DNA of 64,000 bases from Paludibacteraceae bacterium (GCA_024401535.1 JAKSKX010000009.1:1-64000), one strand, 5' to 3'; positions 1 through 8,150 are shown, numbered from the stretch's first letter. Numbers and translations are program-made. Notes: generated from the sequence alone by a model not told the origin.

Positions 1-18
1 GTAGCCGCCGTCTTTAAT

Positions 19-49
19 GGAGTCGATCCTCTGGGTCGGCTCCTTTTTT
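19..49 (+). terminator. Intrinsic terminator of an upstream gene
   Basis: An 8-bp stem (GGAGTCGA at 19-26 with TCGGCTCC at 36-43, one G-T pair) is followed by a T run at 43-49. It would end a rightward transcript of a gene that lies before the window. Confidence 0.7.
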
Positions 50-120
50 GTGTGTGGGGTGTTGTGTCAGATAGGAGTCAATATTTTTTTACTACCTTAT
101 AGTAGTTATAATTATATAAT

Positions 121-1028
121 ATGAAAAAGATAATAAACTTTTTGTGCCTAATACTTTTCTTTGCTGCATGTTCTTCAACCAAGCAAACTAATCCTGTCGA
201 GAATGATATTGATGTGCCTAATAACGATTCTATTATTGAGTTATCTAGTAGTAGTGATTCTGTAGAGTTTAATCCGATTTTAGACATAGTAAATATATAT
301 ATTTATTTTTTAGATACAACAGATACAGATATTTATATGCTTTGGGAAGATGCAGATCCTTGCCTCGTAGCATATAAAGAAGGTCTATTCAGAGAAAAAT
401 TATTTAAATCTTCTCCAGACTTATACTTTAAGCGTGTAGAATTTGATTTGAAACAAGAACCAATAATGAGTAGTGGATATAATCCTTATATTTATTTTGG
501 TGTGTTGGAATTTGAGAAGTTTTTCCCCTATATCTTAGACCTAAGCTATGATACCTATTGCGGATTTTCTATGAGACATCTTGGTAGTTATAGTGATTAT
601 GCTCACTTTAACAAATATAAAAAGATCGGTAATTATCATATTATAGCGTATCAATCTGGTGGAGATTGTAGTTGGAATGTGCACTATATAATAGAAATGA
701 TAAATTTGATGTGTTAGATGAACTAGTATTGGATGTAGGATGCTTTCTTCAGCAACCTGAGAATGAGGTTGAGAAAGATACTATTGGGAAATACATGTAT
801 TATTTAGATGATTATGAGAATAATTTGTATGGTCTTGACACTATTTATTATGAGACTAAGAGCTCTTATGTTATTAAAGATACAGTTTCGGCTCAGTATT
901 ATTATATAGATAATGTATTATCTAGACATTATATAATTGATGAGAATAAAGGCCATTTTGTCCCAATCTATGAAAATGATAATAAAAGATTTCATGAAAG
1001 AATGGAACCGATTGAAAGGTCTTGGTAA
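121..1028 (+). pseudogene. Frameshifted lipoprotein gene, function unknown
   Basis: The first frame (121-717, 198 residues) begins with a lipoprotein signal peptide ending in the lipobox FAAC. It then stops shortly after residue 187. A second frame (open from 672 to 1028) continues with coding-like sequence (NRNDKFDVLDELVLDVGC) and has no ATG near its beginning. Removing two bases from the TATATA run at 685-690 would join the frames as VHYNRNDKF and give one protein of about 300 residues. I infer a +2 slip in a TA repeat, which could be a true mutation, a phase-variable site or a sequencing error. The region is AT-rich. I do not recognise the family; the product would be anchored in a membrane facing the periplasm or exterior. 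Confidence 0.7.
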
Positions 1029-1192
1029 TTATTTTTTGCATATGTATGTTTATAGTTCGTAAAAACAAATTTGCGGATACGTTGCCTGAAGAAGATTCCA
1101 ATGGTTTGGCTAAATCTGATCTGAAACTGACGTAGTAACTGGATTAGATAAAGAGTACTATTTATATTAGATATCTTTTGATTTTATATATG
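1029..1192. other. Gap after the frameshifted gene, possible coding remnant
   Basis: A 29-codon open stretch at 1046-1135 on the + strand reads like protein (RKNKFADTLPEEDSNGLAK) but has no recognisable start signal or homology that I can name. It may be the tail of a decayed gene. Nothing else is visible before the terminator at 1197. Confidence 0.3.
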
Positions 1193-1196
1193 AAAA

Positions 1197-1230
1197 GAGG
1201 GTATATCAGTTGCGATATACCCTCTTTTTT
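1197..1230 (+). terminator. Intrinsic terminator
   Basis: A perfect 11-bp stem (GAGGGTATATC, 1197-1207, with GATATACCCTC, 1214-1224) around a 6-base loop is followed by six Ts. It separates the frameshifted lipoprotein gene from the porE transcript. Confidence 0.85.
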
Positions 1231-1252
1231 CGTTATATTTCATTTTTTTATG

Positions 1253-1260
1253 TATCTTTG
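1253..1260 (+). promoter_or_regulatory. Bacteroidetes-type -7 promoter element for the 1293/porE operon
   Basis: TATCTTTG matches the TAnnTTTG element used by the primary sigma factor of Bacteroidetes. It lies 33 bases before the ATG at 1293 and just after the terminator at 1197-1230. The -33 TTTG partner is not clear. Confidence 0.55.
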
Positions 1261-1292
1261 TAAAATTCAATAGGTATAATTTGTGGAATGTT

Positions 1293-1418
1293 ATGGCTGA
1301 CGGATATATAGAAAGTAAGTTCGCTGACTATGAGAAGCGTAAGGCTGAGTGGGAGCAAAAGAAAAAACTAGGTTTAATTAGGAAGGTTAAGTCAAGCACT
1401 AATAACGATAAGAAATGA
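1293..1418 (+). CDS. Small charged protein, 41 residues, translationally coupled to porE
   Basis: An ATG at 1293 opens a 41-codon frame (MADGYIESKFADYEKRKAEW...). The product is rich in Lys and Glu and probably helical. Its TGA (1416-1418) overlaps the porE ATG (1415-1417) as ATGA, a common sign of translational coupling, and it sits correctly behind the promoter element at 1253. Short proteins starting MAD-Y-E-K are, from memory, common in Bacteroidales and often carry misleading database names. I assign no function. The position suggests either a real small protein or a coupling leader for porE. Confidence 0.6.
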   Translation: MADGYIESKFADYEKRKAEWEQKKKLGLIRKVKSSTNNDKK

Positions 1419-3346
1419 AAAGAATTATATATATATTCTGCACTTTATTGTTTGCAGTTTCATCTTTTGCGCAGTCTCAGTACGCCAGTAAAAAAGATTT
1501 GAAGGAGTACGACACTGCGGTCCTTTTGATGAACGAAGGTAAGTATAAGGAGGCTTTACCAAAGTTTCAGGCTTTGGTGAGGTCAAATAAAGAGTTTGTA
1601 GATGCTTCATGGTCTCTAGCCGAACTCTATGGCAAAATGGGTAATCCTGCCAAGAAACTATCCACTTTGGAAGCTATCGCAAAGCCTAAAATGCCACGAT
1701 ATTACAATACCTTGAACAGACTTGGCAAGGCATACCATGAGGAGTGTATGTATGAAAAAGCTATAGCTACATATTCCCTTGTACCTCCCAAGGAACAGAC
1801 TTACTATAAAATGGCGCAGGCGGCCATTAAGCAGTGTCAGGATGGTATTGAGCTGGCAAGTGCTCCTGTTCCTTTCGTGTTTAAGAACATGGGCCCTAAT
1901 ATAAATACAGAGTATGACGATTATTGGCCCTCAATTACTGCTGACGAGAGCTATTTCTCAACAACAGTAAAAGTTGGAAGACTGGAAGGTGAAAGTGATT
2001 TTGGAAAAGGTGTTCATGAAGATATTTTTATTTCCAAGCAGCTGCCACAGGGCGGCTATTCAAAAATCCAGAATATCGGTTCCGCTATGAATACAATGAG
2101 CAACGAGGGTGCCCAGTGTTTTTCTCTTGACGGTAGATATATGTTCTTTATCGCTTGCGGCCGATCTGATGGTATTGGTGCCTGCGATATATACTATTCA
2201 ATTCGTGAAGGAAATAAGTGGGGAAAGGCTATAAATCCAGGTGCTCCTCTTAATTCAAGGCATTGGGAGACTTATCCGAGCTTGTCTCCTACAGGAGAGT
2301 ATCTTTATTTCGCCAGCAACAGACCTGGCGGTTTAGGTAAGAGTGATATATGGCGATGCAAGGTTACAATCAAGGACAACGGATTGCTTGAGTTTTCAGC
2401 TCCAGAGAATCTTGGAAAGCCAATAAATACTGCAGAGGATGAACTCAGTCCGTTTATTCATGCCGATGACCATACATTGTTTTTTTCGTCAAAAGGTATG
2501 AAAGGATTGGGTAAGTATGATATCTTCGTGTCATATAGAGACGATGAGGGTAAATGGAGCGAGCCCAAGAACCTAGGTTATCCATTGAACAGTTGTCGTG
2601 ACGAGATTGGTTTCGTTATGAATGCTAAGGGTGATAAGGCCTATTATTCATCTGACGGTCAGGAAGATAACAAAAAGGGAAGAGAAATATACGAAATCAA
2701 CCTAACCAAGACTGATGTGAAGCCGATGAAGAGTATGAAATATACTCGAGGCAAGATTGTCGAGGAAGAGACCGGCAAGCCTATCCAGACCAAGATAGAG
2801 GTTTATAGTATCAAGAACAGACAGAAAGTTTTTACTTCTGTGTCGGACAAGAGTACTGGAGAGTTCGTTTCATGTATGCCGGAGGATGAAGAGGTTGGAG
2901 TGAATGTTAACAAGAGAGGCTATATGCTTATCTCTGAGCATTTTGATAAAGGTAAGGATGCAAAGTTTGAAAAGGGAACAACCCTTGAAAAGATCGAGGT
3001 TGGCAAAAAGATAACTTTGAAGAACATTTTCTTTGATTTTGACAAGGCTACGCTTAAGCAGGTTTCTTATATAGAACTTAACAACCTTATATCGTTCCTT
3101 AAGACTAATCCGACTGTCCGTATCCGTCTTTGTGGACATACTGACAGCAAGGGTAACGCAGAATACAACAAGGTCTTGTCAAGTAATCGAGCCAAGGCAG
3201 CCTACGACTATCTTGTTAGCAAGGGTATTAAGGCTGACCGTTTGGAACATGTCGGATATGGAAAAGATCAGCCGATTGCTGATAATAAGACAGAAGAGGG
3301 TCGAGCAATGAATCGAAGAACTGAATTTATCGTAATAGGTAAATAG
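1415..3346 (+). CDS. porE: PorE-like OmpA-family protein of the type IX secretion system
   Basis: The 643-residue protein has a signal peptide ending near residue 19. TPR-like helices follow (about 30-140), then WD40-like beta-propeller blades (about 150-435; repeated patterns such as YPSLSPTGEYLYFASNRPGG and LSPFIHADDHTLFFSSKG). Next come a carboxypeptidase-regulatory-like domain (about 445-520) and a C-terminal OmpA domain starting near residue 537 (FFDFDKATL), with the HTD and NRA residues that bind peptidoglycan. This order of domains is that of PorE, which links the type IX secretion machinery to the cell wall. A clear lipobox is not seen, although PorE homologues can be lipoproteins. 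It is coupled to the small ORF upstream. Other TPR-PD40-OmpA proteins of the phylum share this layout, so the exact name is an inference. Confidence 0.8.
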   Translation: MKRIIYIFCTLLFAVSSFAQSQYASKKDLKEYDTAVLLMNEGKYKEALPKFQALVRSNKEFVDASWSLAELYGKMGNPAKKLSTLEAIAKPKMPRYYNTLNRLGKAYHEECMYEKAIATYSLVPPKEQTYYKMAQAAIKQCQDGIELASAPVPFVFKNMGPNINTEYDDYWPSITADESYFSTTVKVGRLEGESDFGKGVHEDIFISKQLPQGGYSKIQNIGSAMNTMSNEGAQCFSLDGRYMFFIACGRSDGIGACDIYYSIREGNKWGKAINPGAPLNSRHWETYPSLSPTGEYLYFASNRPGGLGKSDIWRCKVTIKDNGLLEFSAPENLGKPINTAEDELSPFIHADDHTLFFSSKGMKGLGKYDIFVSYRDDEGKWSEPKNLGYPLNSCRDEIGFVMNAKGDKAYYSSDGQEDNKKGREIYEINLTKTDVKPMKSMKYTRGKIVEEETGKPIQTKIEVYSIKNRQKVFTSVSDKSTGEFVSCMPEDEEVGVNVNKRGYMLISEHFDKGKDAKFEKGTTLEKIEVGKKITLKNIFFDFDKATLKQVSYIELNNLISFLKTNPTVRIRLCGHTDSKGNAEYNKVLSSNRAKAAYDYLVSKGIKADRLEHVGYGKDQPIADNKTEEGRAMNRRTEFIVIGK

Positions 3347-3355
3347 AAAGAATTA

Positions 3356-3397
3356 GGAAGGGTGTCAAGCAGAACGGTTAGACATCCTTCCCTTTTT
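3356..3397 (+). terminator. Intrinsic terminator of porE
   Basis: GGAAGGGTGTC (3356-3366) pairs with GACATCCTTCC (3381-3391) with one G-T pair, followed by a T run at 3393-3397. Confidence 0.85.
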
Positions 3398-3426
3398 TGT
3401 AGGTCTTCATCTTGCTCTGTATAAAT

Positions 3427-3464
3427 AAAGAGGCTCAAAAGCAATATTGCTCTTGAGCCTCTTT
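3427..3464 (-). terminator. Intrinsic terminator of pyrH
   Basis: A perfect 12-bp stem (3427-3438 with 3453-3464; arm AAAGAGGCTCAA) lies 24 bases beyond the pyrH stop. On the minus strand it runs into T-rich sequence. Confidence 0.8.
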
Positions 3465-3488
3465 GTATTTGTTTTTCTGAAATTCAGA

Positions 3489-4199
3489 TTATGGGTGAAC
3501 GAATGTTCCGATGTTGTCTCCGACAAATACTTTCTTTAGGTTTCCGACTACGTCCATATTAAATACGTAGATAGGCATCTTGTTCTCTTTGCAAAGAGCA
3601 GTAGCAGTGATGTCCATAACCTTCAAGCCACGAGAAAGAATCTCGTCGTATGAAATGTCATCGAACTTAGTGGCTGTCTTGTCCTTCTCTGGATCAGCTG
3701 TATAGATACCGTCAACACGTGTGCCCTTTAGCATTGCGTCCGCACCAATCTCTATAGCGCGAAGAGCAGAACCTGTATCTGTTGTGAAGTAAGGGCATCC
3801 TGTACCAGCAGTCATGATTGCCACACCTCCGTCAAGCATTGTCTCTACTGCCTTGTCTCGAGAATAGAACTCTCCGATAGGTTCCATGCGGATTGCAGTT
3901 AGAACTTTTGCCTTCTGGCCGATAGCGTTAAGTGCTGAGCAAAGAGCCATACCGTTGATTACTGTAGCAAGCATACCCATCTGGTCACCCTTTACACGAT
4001 CGAATCCGACTTTGGCTCCGGACATTCCTCGGAATATATTTCCTCCTCCGATAACAATACCTACTTGAACACCCATGCCGCAAATTTCCTTAATCTGCTC
4101 GGCATACTGCATAAGTCTTGTTTCGTCAATACCATATCCCTTAGCTCCCTGTAATGATTCTCCGCTCAACTTTAGGAGAACTCTCTTAAATCTTGCCAT
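3489..4199 (-). CDS. pyrH: UMP kinase
   Basis: PyrH phosphorylates UMP to UDP with ATP in the cytoplasm, an essential step of pyrimidine nucleotide supply. The 236-residue protein has the amino-acid-kinase fold with the N-terminal KLSGESL motif, the GGGNIFRG phosphate loop (about 51-58), the MGMLATVINGMAL helix and VDGIYTADP near the C terminus. Length and motifs are typical of bacterial UMP kinases. It is alone on its strand and has its own terminator. No clear TAnnTTTG element was found in front of it. Confidence 0.97.
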   Translation of the reverse strand: MARFKRVLLKLSGESLQGAKGYGIDETRLMQYAEQIKEICGMGVQVGIVIGGGNIFRGMSGAKVGFDRVKGDQMGMLATVINGMALCSALNAIGQKAKVLTAIRMEPIGEFYSRDKAVETMLDGGVAIMTAGTGCPYFTTDTGSALRAIEIGADAMLKGTRVDGIYTADPEKDKTATKFDDISYDEILSRGLKVMDITATALCKENKMPIYVFNMDVVGNLKKVFVGDNIGTFVHP

Positions 4200-4290
4200 A
4201 TTTTTTAATAGTTTTTAACCCCGTTTAAGATTTTTTACAAAATAAATGTTAAAATTTCAAATATGCTAGCAAAAAAACGAAAAAAAGCTA

Positions 4291-4321
4291 TTGTACATGA
4301 AAAAACTATCGCATACCTTTG
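4291..4321 (+). promoter_or_regulatory. Promoter of the DUF6515 gene at 4390
   Basis: TTG at 4291-4293 and TACCTTTG at 4314-4321 are separated by 20 bases, close to the Bacteroidetes consensus. The expected transcript start is about 60 bases before the ATG at 4390. Confidence 0.7.
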
Positions 4322-4389
4322 CAATACAAGAAAGAAACAAAGGGTTCTTATTCATTTATGTTTAACTTAATGTATAGGAGATTACGAAT

Positions 4390-5154
4390 ATGAAAACAAC
4401 AATTTTTGCAATGATATTGAGTGTGGCAGTTTCAATGAACCTTGCTGCACAGGACAGAGGACGTGCAACTTCACCAAGCACAAAGACTACTCAGCGCACT
4501 TCGTCATCATCGGCTACTAATGTAAGTGCTGCTCCCGCTACTCAGTCAACTCAGCGTGCAGAGTCTCGTCCTCAGCAGAGCGGAACTCGACCAGAGCAGA
4601 ACACACATTCGAAGCCTGCAACAGTCAGCCATGCTCATGACAGCGGTGTCAACCGTAACGGTATGCACACTGACACAAAGAACAAGAACTTGGCTCCTCA
4701 TCATGTAGCTCCAGAGAAGAACTACAAGAAGATGCCTAAGCAGGGACAGCATATTGCACCTCGTAAGGCAGAGAAGCATTCTCAGTACATCAAGCACAAT
4801 GGAATCAACTTCTATTACAAGAATGGTGTGTTCTACAAGCACAATGGTAAGGAGTACATTGTTCACCGTGCTTACCCAGGTATGCGTGTTACTGTAATTC
4901 CAGAGGGACGCCATATTGTAATCGGCAATGTTCACTACTGGTACTACTATGGAACTTTCTACCGCTGGCTTGACCATGTTCGTGAGTATGAGGTAGTTGT
5001 TCCTCCTGTAGGTGCTATCGTAGAGAGTATTCCTGATGGTTACGAGAAGTTGGTTATCGCTGGAAACACTTACTATATTGTTAATGGTGTTCAGTATCAG
5101 GCTATCATTTATAACGGAGAAATCTGGTACGAGGTTATCAAAGTATTGGATTGA
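4390..5154 (+). CDS. Secreted DUF6515-type protein with low-complexity N-terminal part
   Basis: The 254-residue protein has a Sec signal peptide (MKTTIFAMILSVAVSMNLAA). A Ser/Thr/Gln-rich and then His/Lys-rich linker follows (about 22-125). The C-terminal part has Tyr/Val-rich repeats ending in PPVGAIVESIPDGYEKL and GNTYYIVNGVQY, which I recognise as the DUF6515 pattern. The biochemical role of that family is unknown. A longer relative with four similar repeats is at 31524. The gene has its own promoter and terminator, so it is monocistronic. Cell-envelope or extracellular location is inferred from the signal peptide. Confidence 0.7.
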   Translation: MKTTIFAMILSVAVSMNLAAQDRGRATSPSTKTTQRTSSSSATNVSAAPATQSTQRAESRPQQSGTRPEQNTHSKPATVSHAHDSGVNRNGMHTDTKNKNLAPHHVAPEKNYKKMPKQGQHIAPRKAEKHSQYIKHNGINFYYKNGVFYKHNGKEYIVHRAYPGMRVTVIPEGRHIVIGNVHYWYYYGTFYRWLDHVREYEVVVPPVGAIVESIPDGYEKLVIAGNTYYIVNGVQYQAIIYNGEIWYEVIKVLD

Positions 5155-5170
5155 TTAAAGTTTTAATACA

Positions 5171-5200
5171 AGGTAGGCTTTTTAGCCTACCTTTATTTTT
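5171..5200 (+). terminator. Intrinsic terminator after the 4390 gene
   Basis: AGGTAGGCT (5171-5179) pairs perfectly with AGCCTACCT (5184-5192) around a 4-base loop, followed by T-rich sequence. The T tract also contains TATTTTTG (5194-5201), which resembles a -7 element but lies only about 10 bases before the next ATG. Confidence 0.85.
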
Positions 5201-5211
5201 GTTTAGGTCTG

Positions 5212-5694
5212 ATGAGAAAGTTATTATTTATTTTTCTGACATTGTTTTTGTCAGTAAACACTTATTCTGAAAACAATAAGGGGTATAAACCTTTGAGTAC
5301 CAAAGCAAAATCTGAGATATTGACAACTGTCTTTAATCATAAGGAACTCTTGCGTTTTTTTGATGATAGTCTTTCTTATGGATACAGTAAGCGTTATGTA
5401 ATAAAGGCTAATGACGTCAGCGACTTAGAATTAAAAGTCTATAGCAAGGGTAAAAAGTTTGAGATTGAGAAAATGAATCAAGATGTTCAGAATGGTAGTC
5501 AAGGTGAGGAAAGTAGTATCAAAGTATATGAAGGTTGGAAGATCAGTTTTTGTTATGATGGAGGAACTGTCAATGCGCTGGGATCATTAGATGGTTACTA
5601 TGAAGGTGTTGCTTTTAATTATATTTTGCGTAAAGTAAATGGCAGGTGGGTAATTAAAGAAGATGCTTCTTGGTTTTTTCATGTAGAAGATTAA
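5212..5694 (+). CDS. Small secreted protein, tandem paralogue A
   Basis: The 160-residue protein has a signal peptide (MRKLLFIFLTLFLSVNTYS). The mature part includes KSEILTTVFNHKELL, a Lys-rich middle and the C-terminal pattern RKVNGRWVIKEDASWF. The next gene encodes a clear relative (KSEILTAVFN; SKVNGSWVIDDDTSRF), so the pair arose by tandem duplication. I do not recognise the family. The closing VNG-WVI strand resembles the end of NTF2-like or calycin-like domains, but that is only a resemblance. Both genes are AT-rich compared with the ribosomal genes. Confidence 0.7.
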   Translation: MRKLLFIFLTLFLSVNTYSENNKGYKPLSTKAKSEILTTVFNHKELLRFFDDSLSYGYSKRYVIKANDVSDLELKVYSKGKKFEIEKMNQDVQNGSQGEESSIKVYEGWKISFCYDGGTVNALGSLDGYYEGVAFNYILRKVNGRWVIKEDASWFFHVED

Positions 5695-5704
5695 AATGTA
5701 TGTT

Positions 5705-6163
5705 ATGAGAAAGATTTTAATTCTGGTTCTTGGATTATTTGTATCTGCAAACATATATCCTGAAAAAGATGTTAAGGAGTCTATAGTTTTTGATGATTCA
5801 TTAACTGTTAAAGACAAGTCAGAGATATTGACAGCTGTTTTCAATAGTGAAGCTCTTTTATCTTACTTTGAAAATAATCTTTCATTAGTAAATTTTACAA
5901 AGGATTATGTGATTGAGAAAAATTCAGATATTGATAGGAATTTAGAAGCCTATACTGGCACTAAAAAGTTTAAAATCGAAAGAAATAGAGAAAAAGAGAG
6001 AGGCTGGGATATTCATTTCCAAGATAAAGATGGCATTGTTAAAGTCAAAGGTGTTTTAAGATATGAATACCATCACATAAGTTTTAGATATGAACTTAGC
6101 AAAGTAAATGGTAGTTGGGTAATCGACGATGATACATCCAGATTTACTCATATGGTGCAGTAA
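5705..6163 (+). CDS. Small secreted protein, tandem paralogue B
   Basis: A 152-residue product is expected when translation starts at the ATG at 5705 (MRKILILVLGLFVSANIYP), which lines up with the start of paralogue A. An in-frame ATG at 5696 would add only three residues. The protein shares KSEILTAVFN, a central KKFKIER segment (KKFEIEK in A) and the final KVNGSWVI motif with the gene 10 bases upstream. It is probably cotranscribed with it. Function unknown; exported according to the signal peptide. Confidence 0.7.
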   Translation: MRKILILVLGLFVSANIYPEKDVKESIVFDDSLTVKDKSEILTAVFNSEALLSYFENNLSLVNFTKDYVIEKNSDIDRNLEAYTGTKKFKIERNREKERGWDIHFQDKDGIVKVKGVLRYEYHHISFRYELSKVNGSWVIDDDTSRFTHMVQ

Positions 6164-6189
6164 ATTGTTTTATTTGATAAATTTATTTG

Positions 6190-6197
6190 TAACTTTG
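6190..6197 (+). promoter_or_regulatory. -7 promoter element of rarA
   Basis: TAACTTTG fits TAnnTTTG and lies 26 bases before the rarA ATG. A TTG at 6165-6167, 22 bases upstream, could be the -33 element. Confidence 0.6.
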
Positions 6198-6222
6198 CTT
6201 TTGTTATACTAATCAGAATTAT

Positions 6223-7503
6223 ATGCAGCCATTAGCAGAGAGAATGAGACCAACATCTCTCGACAACTACATAGGACAAAAGCATTTGATAGGCGAAGGC
6301 ACCGCACTCAGAAAGATGATTGAGCGCGGTCATATCAATTCGTTTATTCTTTGGGGACCTCCAGGGGTGGGAAAGACTACGCTTGCCGGTATCATTGCAA
6401 AGACTTTGGACATTCCGTTTTTTACGTTAAGTGCCGTAAGCTCTGGTGTAAAGGAGGTGAGAGAGACTATTGACAAGGCGAGCAAGAGCCGTTTCCTTGA
6501 CCGTCCTTCTCCGATATTGTTCATAGACGAGATTCACAGATTCTCTAAGAGCCAGCAGGACAGCTTGCTCCAGGCAGTCGAGCAGGGTATTGTCACTTTG
6601 ATAGGTGCGACTACAGAGAACCCTTCGTTTGAGATTATCACACCGTTGCTTTCCCGTTGCACTCTCTATACTTTGAACCATTTGAGTGACGAGGACTTGC
6701 TTGGTCTTGGCAATAAGGCAATAGCTACTGACGAGTATCTGAAGAAGAAGGACATTGAGTTGAAGGAGACTGCCGCTCTGCTTCGTTTCTCTGGAGGGGA
6801 TGCACGCAAGTTCCTCAACAACCTTGATCTATGTATAGGAACATTCAAGGAGGGTGACAAGGTAGTCATTACTAATAACCTTGTTATCAATACTTTGCAA
6901 CAGAAAGCTGTAACGTATGACAAGAAGGGAGATATGCACTATGACATTATCTCTGCCTTTATAAAGAGTATTCGTGGCTCTGATCCTGACGCAGCAATAT
7001 ATTGGCTGGCAAGAATGATTGAAGGAGGCGAAGACCCCAAATTCATAGCCCGAAGGATAGTCATTTCTGCGGCTGAAGATGTTGGGCTTGCTAATCCCAA
7101 TGCTCTCCTTATTGCCAATGCTGCTTTCGATGCCGTGAACAAGATAGGTTGGCCTGAGGCAAGAATAGTGCTTGCAGAGGCGGTCGTCTATCTTGCGTCA
7201 AGTCCTAAGAGTAACACAGCATATAATGCAATAAACACTGCGCTTGAGTGTGTCAAGCAGACCGGGGACTTGCCTGTGCCTTTGCATTTGCGTAATGCTC
7301 CGACAAAGACTATGGAGCAGTTGGGCTACGGAGCTGACTATATCTATCCTCATGACTATCCCGCTCATTTTGCCTTGCAGCAGTATCTGCCTAATAATTT
7401 GGTGGGTTGGCAGCCTTATATGCCTGCTTGTAATAATCAAACGGAGTTGCAGATGAAGGCATATTTGCAGGCTATGTGGGGACCTAACAAGAAATATCAG
7501 TAA
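6223..7503 (+). CDS. rarA: Replication-associated recombination protein RarA (MgsA), AAA+ ATPase
   Basis: RarA acts at stalled replication forks and is related to clamp-loader and RuvB ATPases. The 426-residue protein has Walker A GPPGVGKT (45-52), Walker B ILFIDE (98-103), the sensor-1 stretch IGATTENPSF near 127 and the C-terminal MgsA tetramerisation region from about residue 255 (DPDAAIYWLARMIEGGEDP). Length and motifs are those of the family. It has its own promoter and is followed by a two-way terminator shared with the minus-strand RNA candidate. Confidence 0.95.
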   Translation: MQPLAERMRPTSLDNYIGQKHLIGEGTALRKMIERGHINSFILWGPPGVGKTTLAGIIAKTLDIPFFTLSAVSSGVKEVRETIDKASKSRFLDRPSPILFIDEIHRFSKSQQDSLLQAVEQGIVTLIGATTENPSFEIITPLLSRCTLYTLNHLSDEDLLGLGNKAIATDEYLKKKDIELKETAALLRFSGGDARKFLNNLDLCIGTFKEGDKVVITNNLVINTLQQKAVTYDKKGDMHYDIISAFIKSIRGSDPDAAIYWLARMIEGGEDPKFIARRIVISAAEDVGLANPNALLIANAAFDAVNKIGWPEARIVLAEAVVYLASSPKSNTAYNAINTALECVKQTGDLPVPLHLRNAPTKTMEQLGYGADYIYPHDYPAHFALQQYLPNNLVGWQPYMPACNNQTELQMKAYLQAMWGPNKKYQ

Positions 7504-7511
7504 TAAATAGA

Positions 7512-7544
7512 AAAAGAGAGAAGATTTTTGGTCTTCTCTCTTTT
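7512..7544. terminator. Two-way terminator between rarA and the minus-strand RNA
   Basis: A perfect 13-bp stem (AAAAGAGAGAAGA at 7512-7524 with its complement at 7532-7544) has Ts after it on the + strand and a TTTTTCTATTTATT tail on the minus strand, so it can end both rarA and a leftward transcript. Confidence 0.8.
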
Positions 7545-7709
7545 CCTCTAAAATAACAAATAACAAAGAACTTGGTTTAGGTCATGCCGTATATATTTAT
7601 AATCAAAGTTTAGTTCAAATTAAAACGGAGGGGACCTGCACTTGCGAAAGTGCTAAATCTCATGCCGTTGCACTTGATTTTGTAGAGAGATGTTTCTTTA
7701 TCCCTTACA
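7512..7709 (-). ncRNA. Structured RNA candidate, about 200 nt, 6S-like
   Basis: A minus-strand -7 element (7715-7722) and the terminator at 7512-7544 frame a transcript of about 200 nt without a convincing reading frame. Nested stems can be drawn: 7560-7570 with 7694-7702; 7601-7609 with 7672-7679; 7624-7628 with 7665-7669; and an apical perfect 6-bp stem 7638-7643/7648-7653 closing a UCGC loop. A large internal loop lies between the outer and central stems. A long rod with a central bubble and about 200 nt is the design of 6S RNA, which binds RNA polymerase. From memory, 6S genes lie close to rarA in several phyla. The 6S name is an inference; another structured small RNA is possible. Confidence 0.5.
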
Positions 7710-7714
7710 TTGTG

Positions 7715-7722
7715 CAAAGGTA
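7715..7722 (-). promoter_or_regulatory. -7 promoter element of the minus-strand RNA candidate
   Basis: CAAAGGTA on the + strand is TACCTTTG on the minus strand. A start site near 7709 would give a leftward transcript ending at the terminator 7512-7544. No -33 TTTG is present at the usual distance. Confidence 0.5.
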
Positions 7723-8054
7723 TATGTCAGGTCGGCAAATTTCCCGCACTTGATAAAAAAAGTGAAGAAAAAAAATCATTTTTTTTTTTATGTATGTTAA
7801 TAGTTTGCCATACACAATAGCGTGAGATTTTTCGAATAGTGTATTGTTGTGCCTTTATGATTATTTTAGTGAAGCAATAAAATTCTGTGGATAAAATTAT
7901 ATTTTCAAAAATCCTAGTTTGATTAGTGAACTGCTGTTTTGAGGAGCAGAAAAGTCGAGGAGAAATATAATAAGTGTTATATTTTTTCAAATTCGTCCCT
8001 TTTACCTAAATCTTTGAAATTTTGATAAATAATCTCACTTTTTTACTCTTTTTC
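7723..8054. other. AT-rich intergenic stretch before the ribosomal superoperon
   Basis: This stretch of about 330 bases has long A and T runs. An 87-codon minus-strand frame crosses it but looks like chance. I see no RNA, repeat or gene that I can support. Confidence 0.4.
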
Positions 8055-8085
8055 TTGTGTATATAAAAATAATGTTGTAATTTTG
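8055..8085 (+). promoter_or_regulatory. Promoter of the ribosomal superoperon
   Basis: TTG (8055-8057) and TAATTTTG (8078-8085) are 20 bases apart. The predicted start gives a leader of about 60 bases before rpsL, with a small CTCT/AGAG hairpin just after the start. The leader is A/T-rich and has no Shine-Dalgarno sequence. Confidence 0.75.
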
Positions 8086-8150
8086 CTATCTCTAAGTAGA
8101 GTATACTAGTAAACTAAGTTAATTATTAATTAAGGTAAAAATTTTAAGAA

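Noticed and set aside
7727-7990. 87-codon minus-strand frame in the gap before rpsL
   Set aside because: Composition follows the AT-rich DNA, there is no start context or family likeness, and it reads through an A/T-rich intergenic region.
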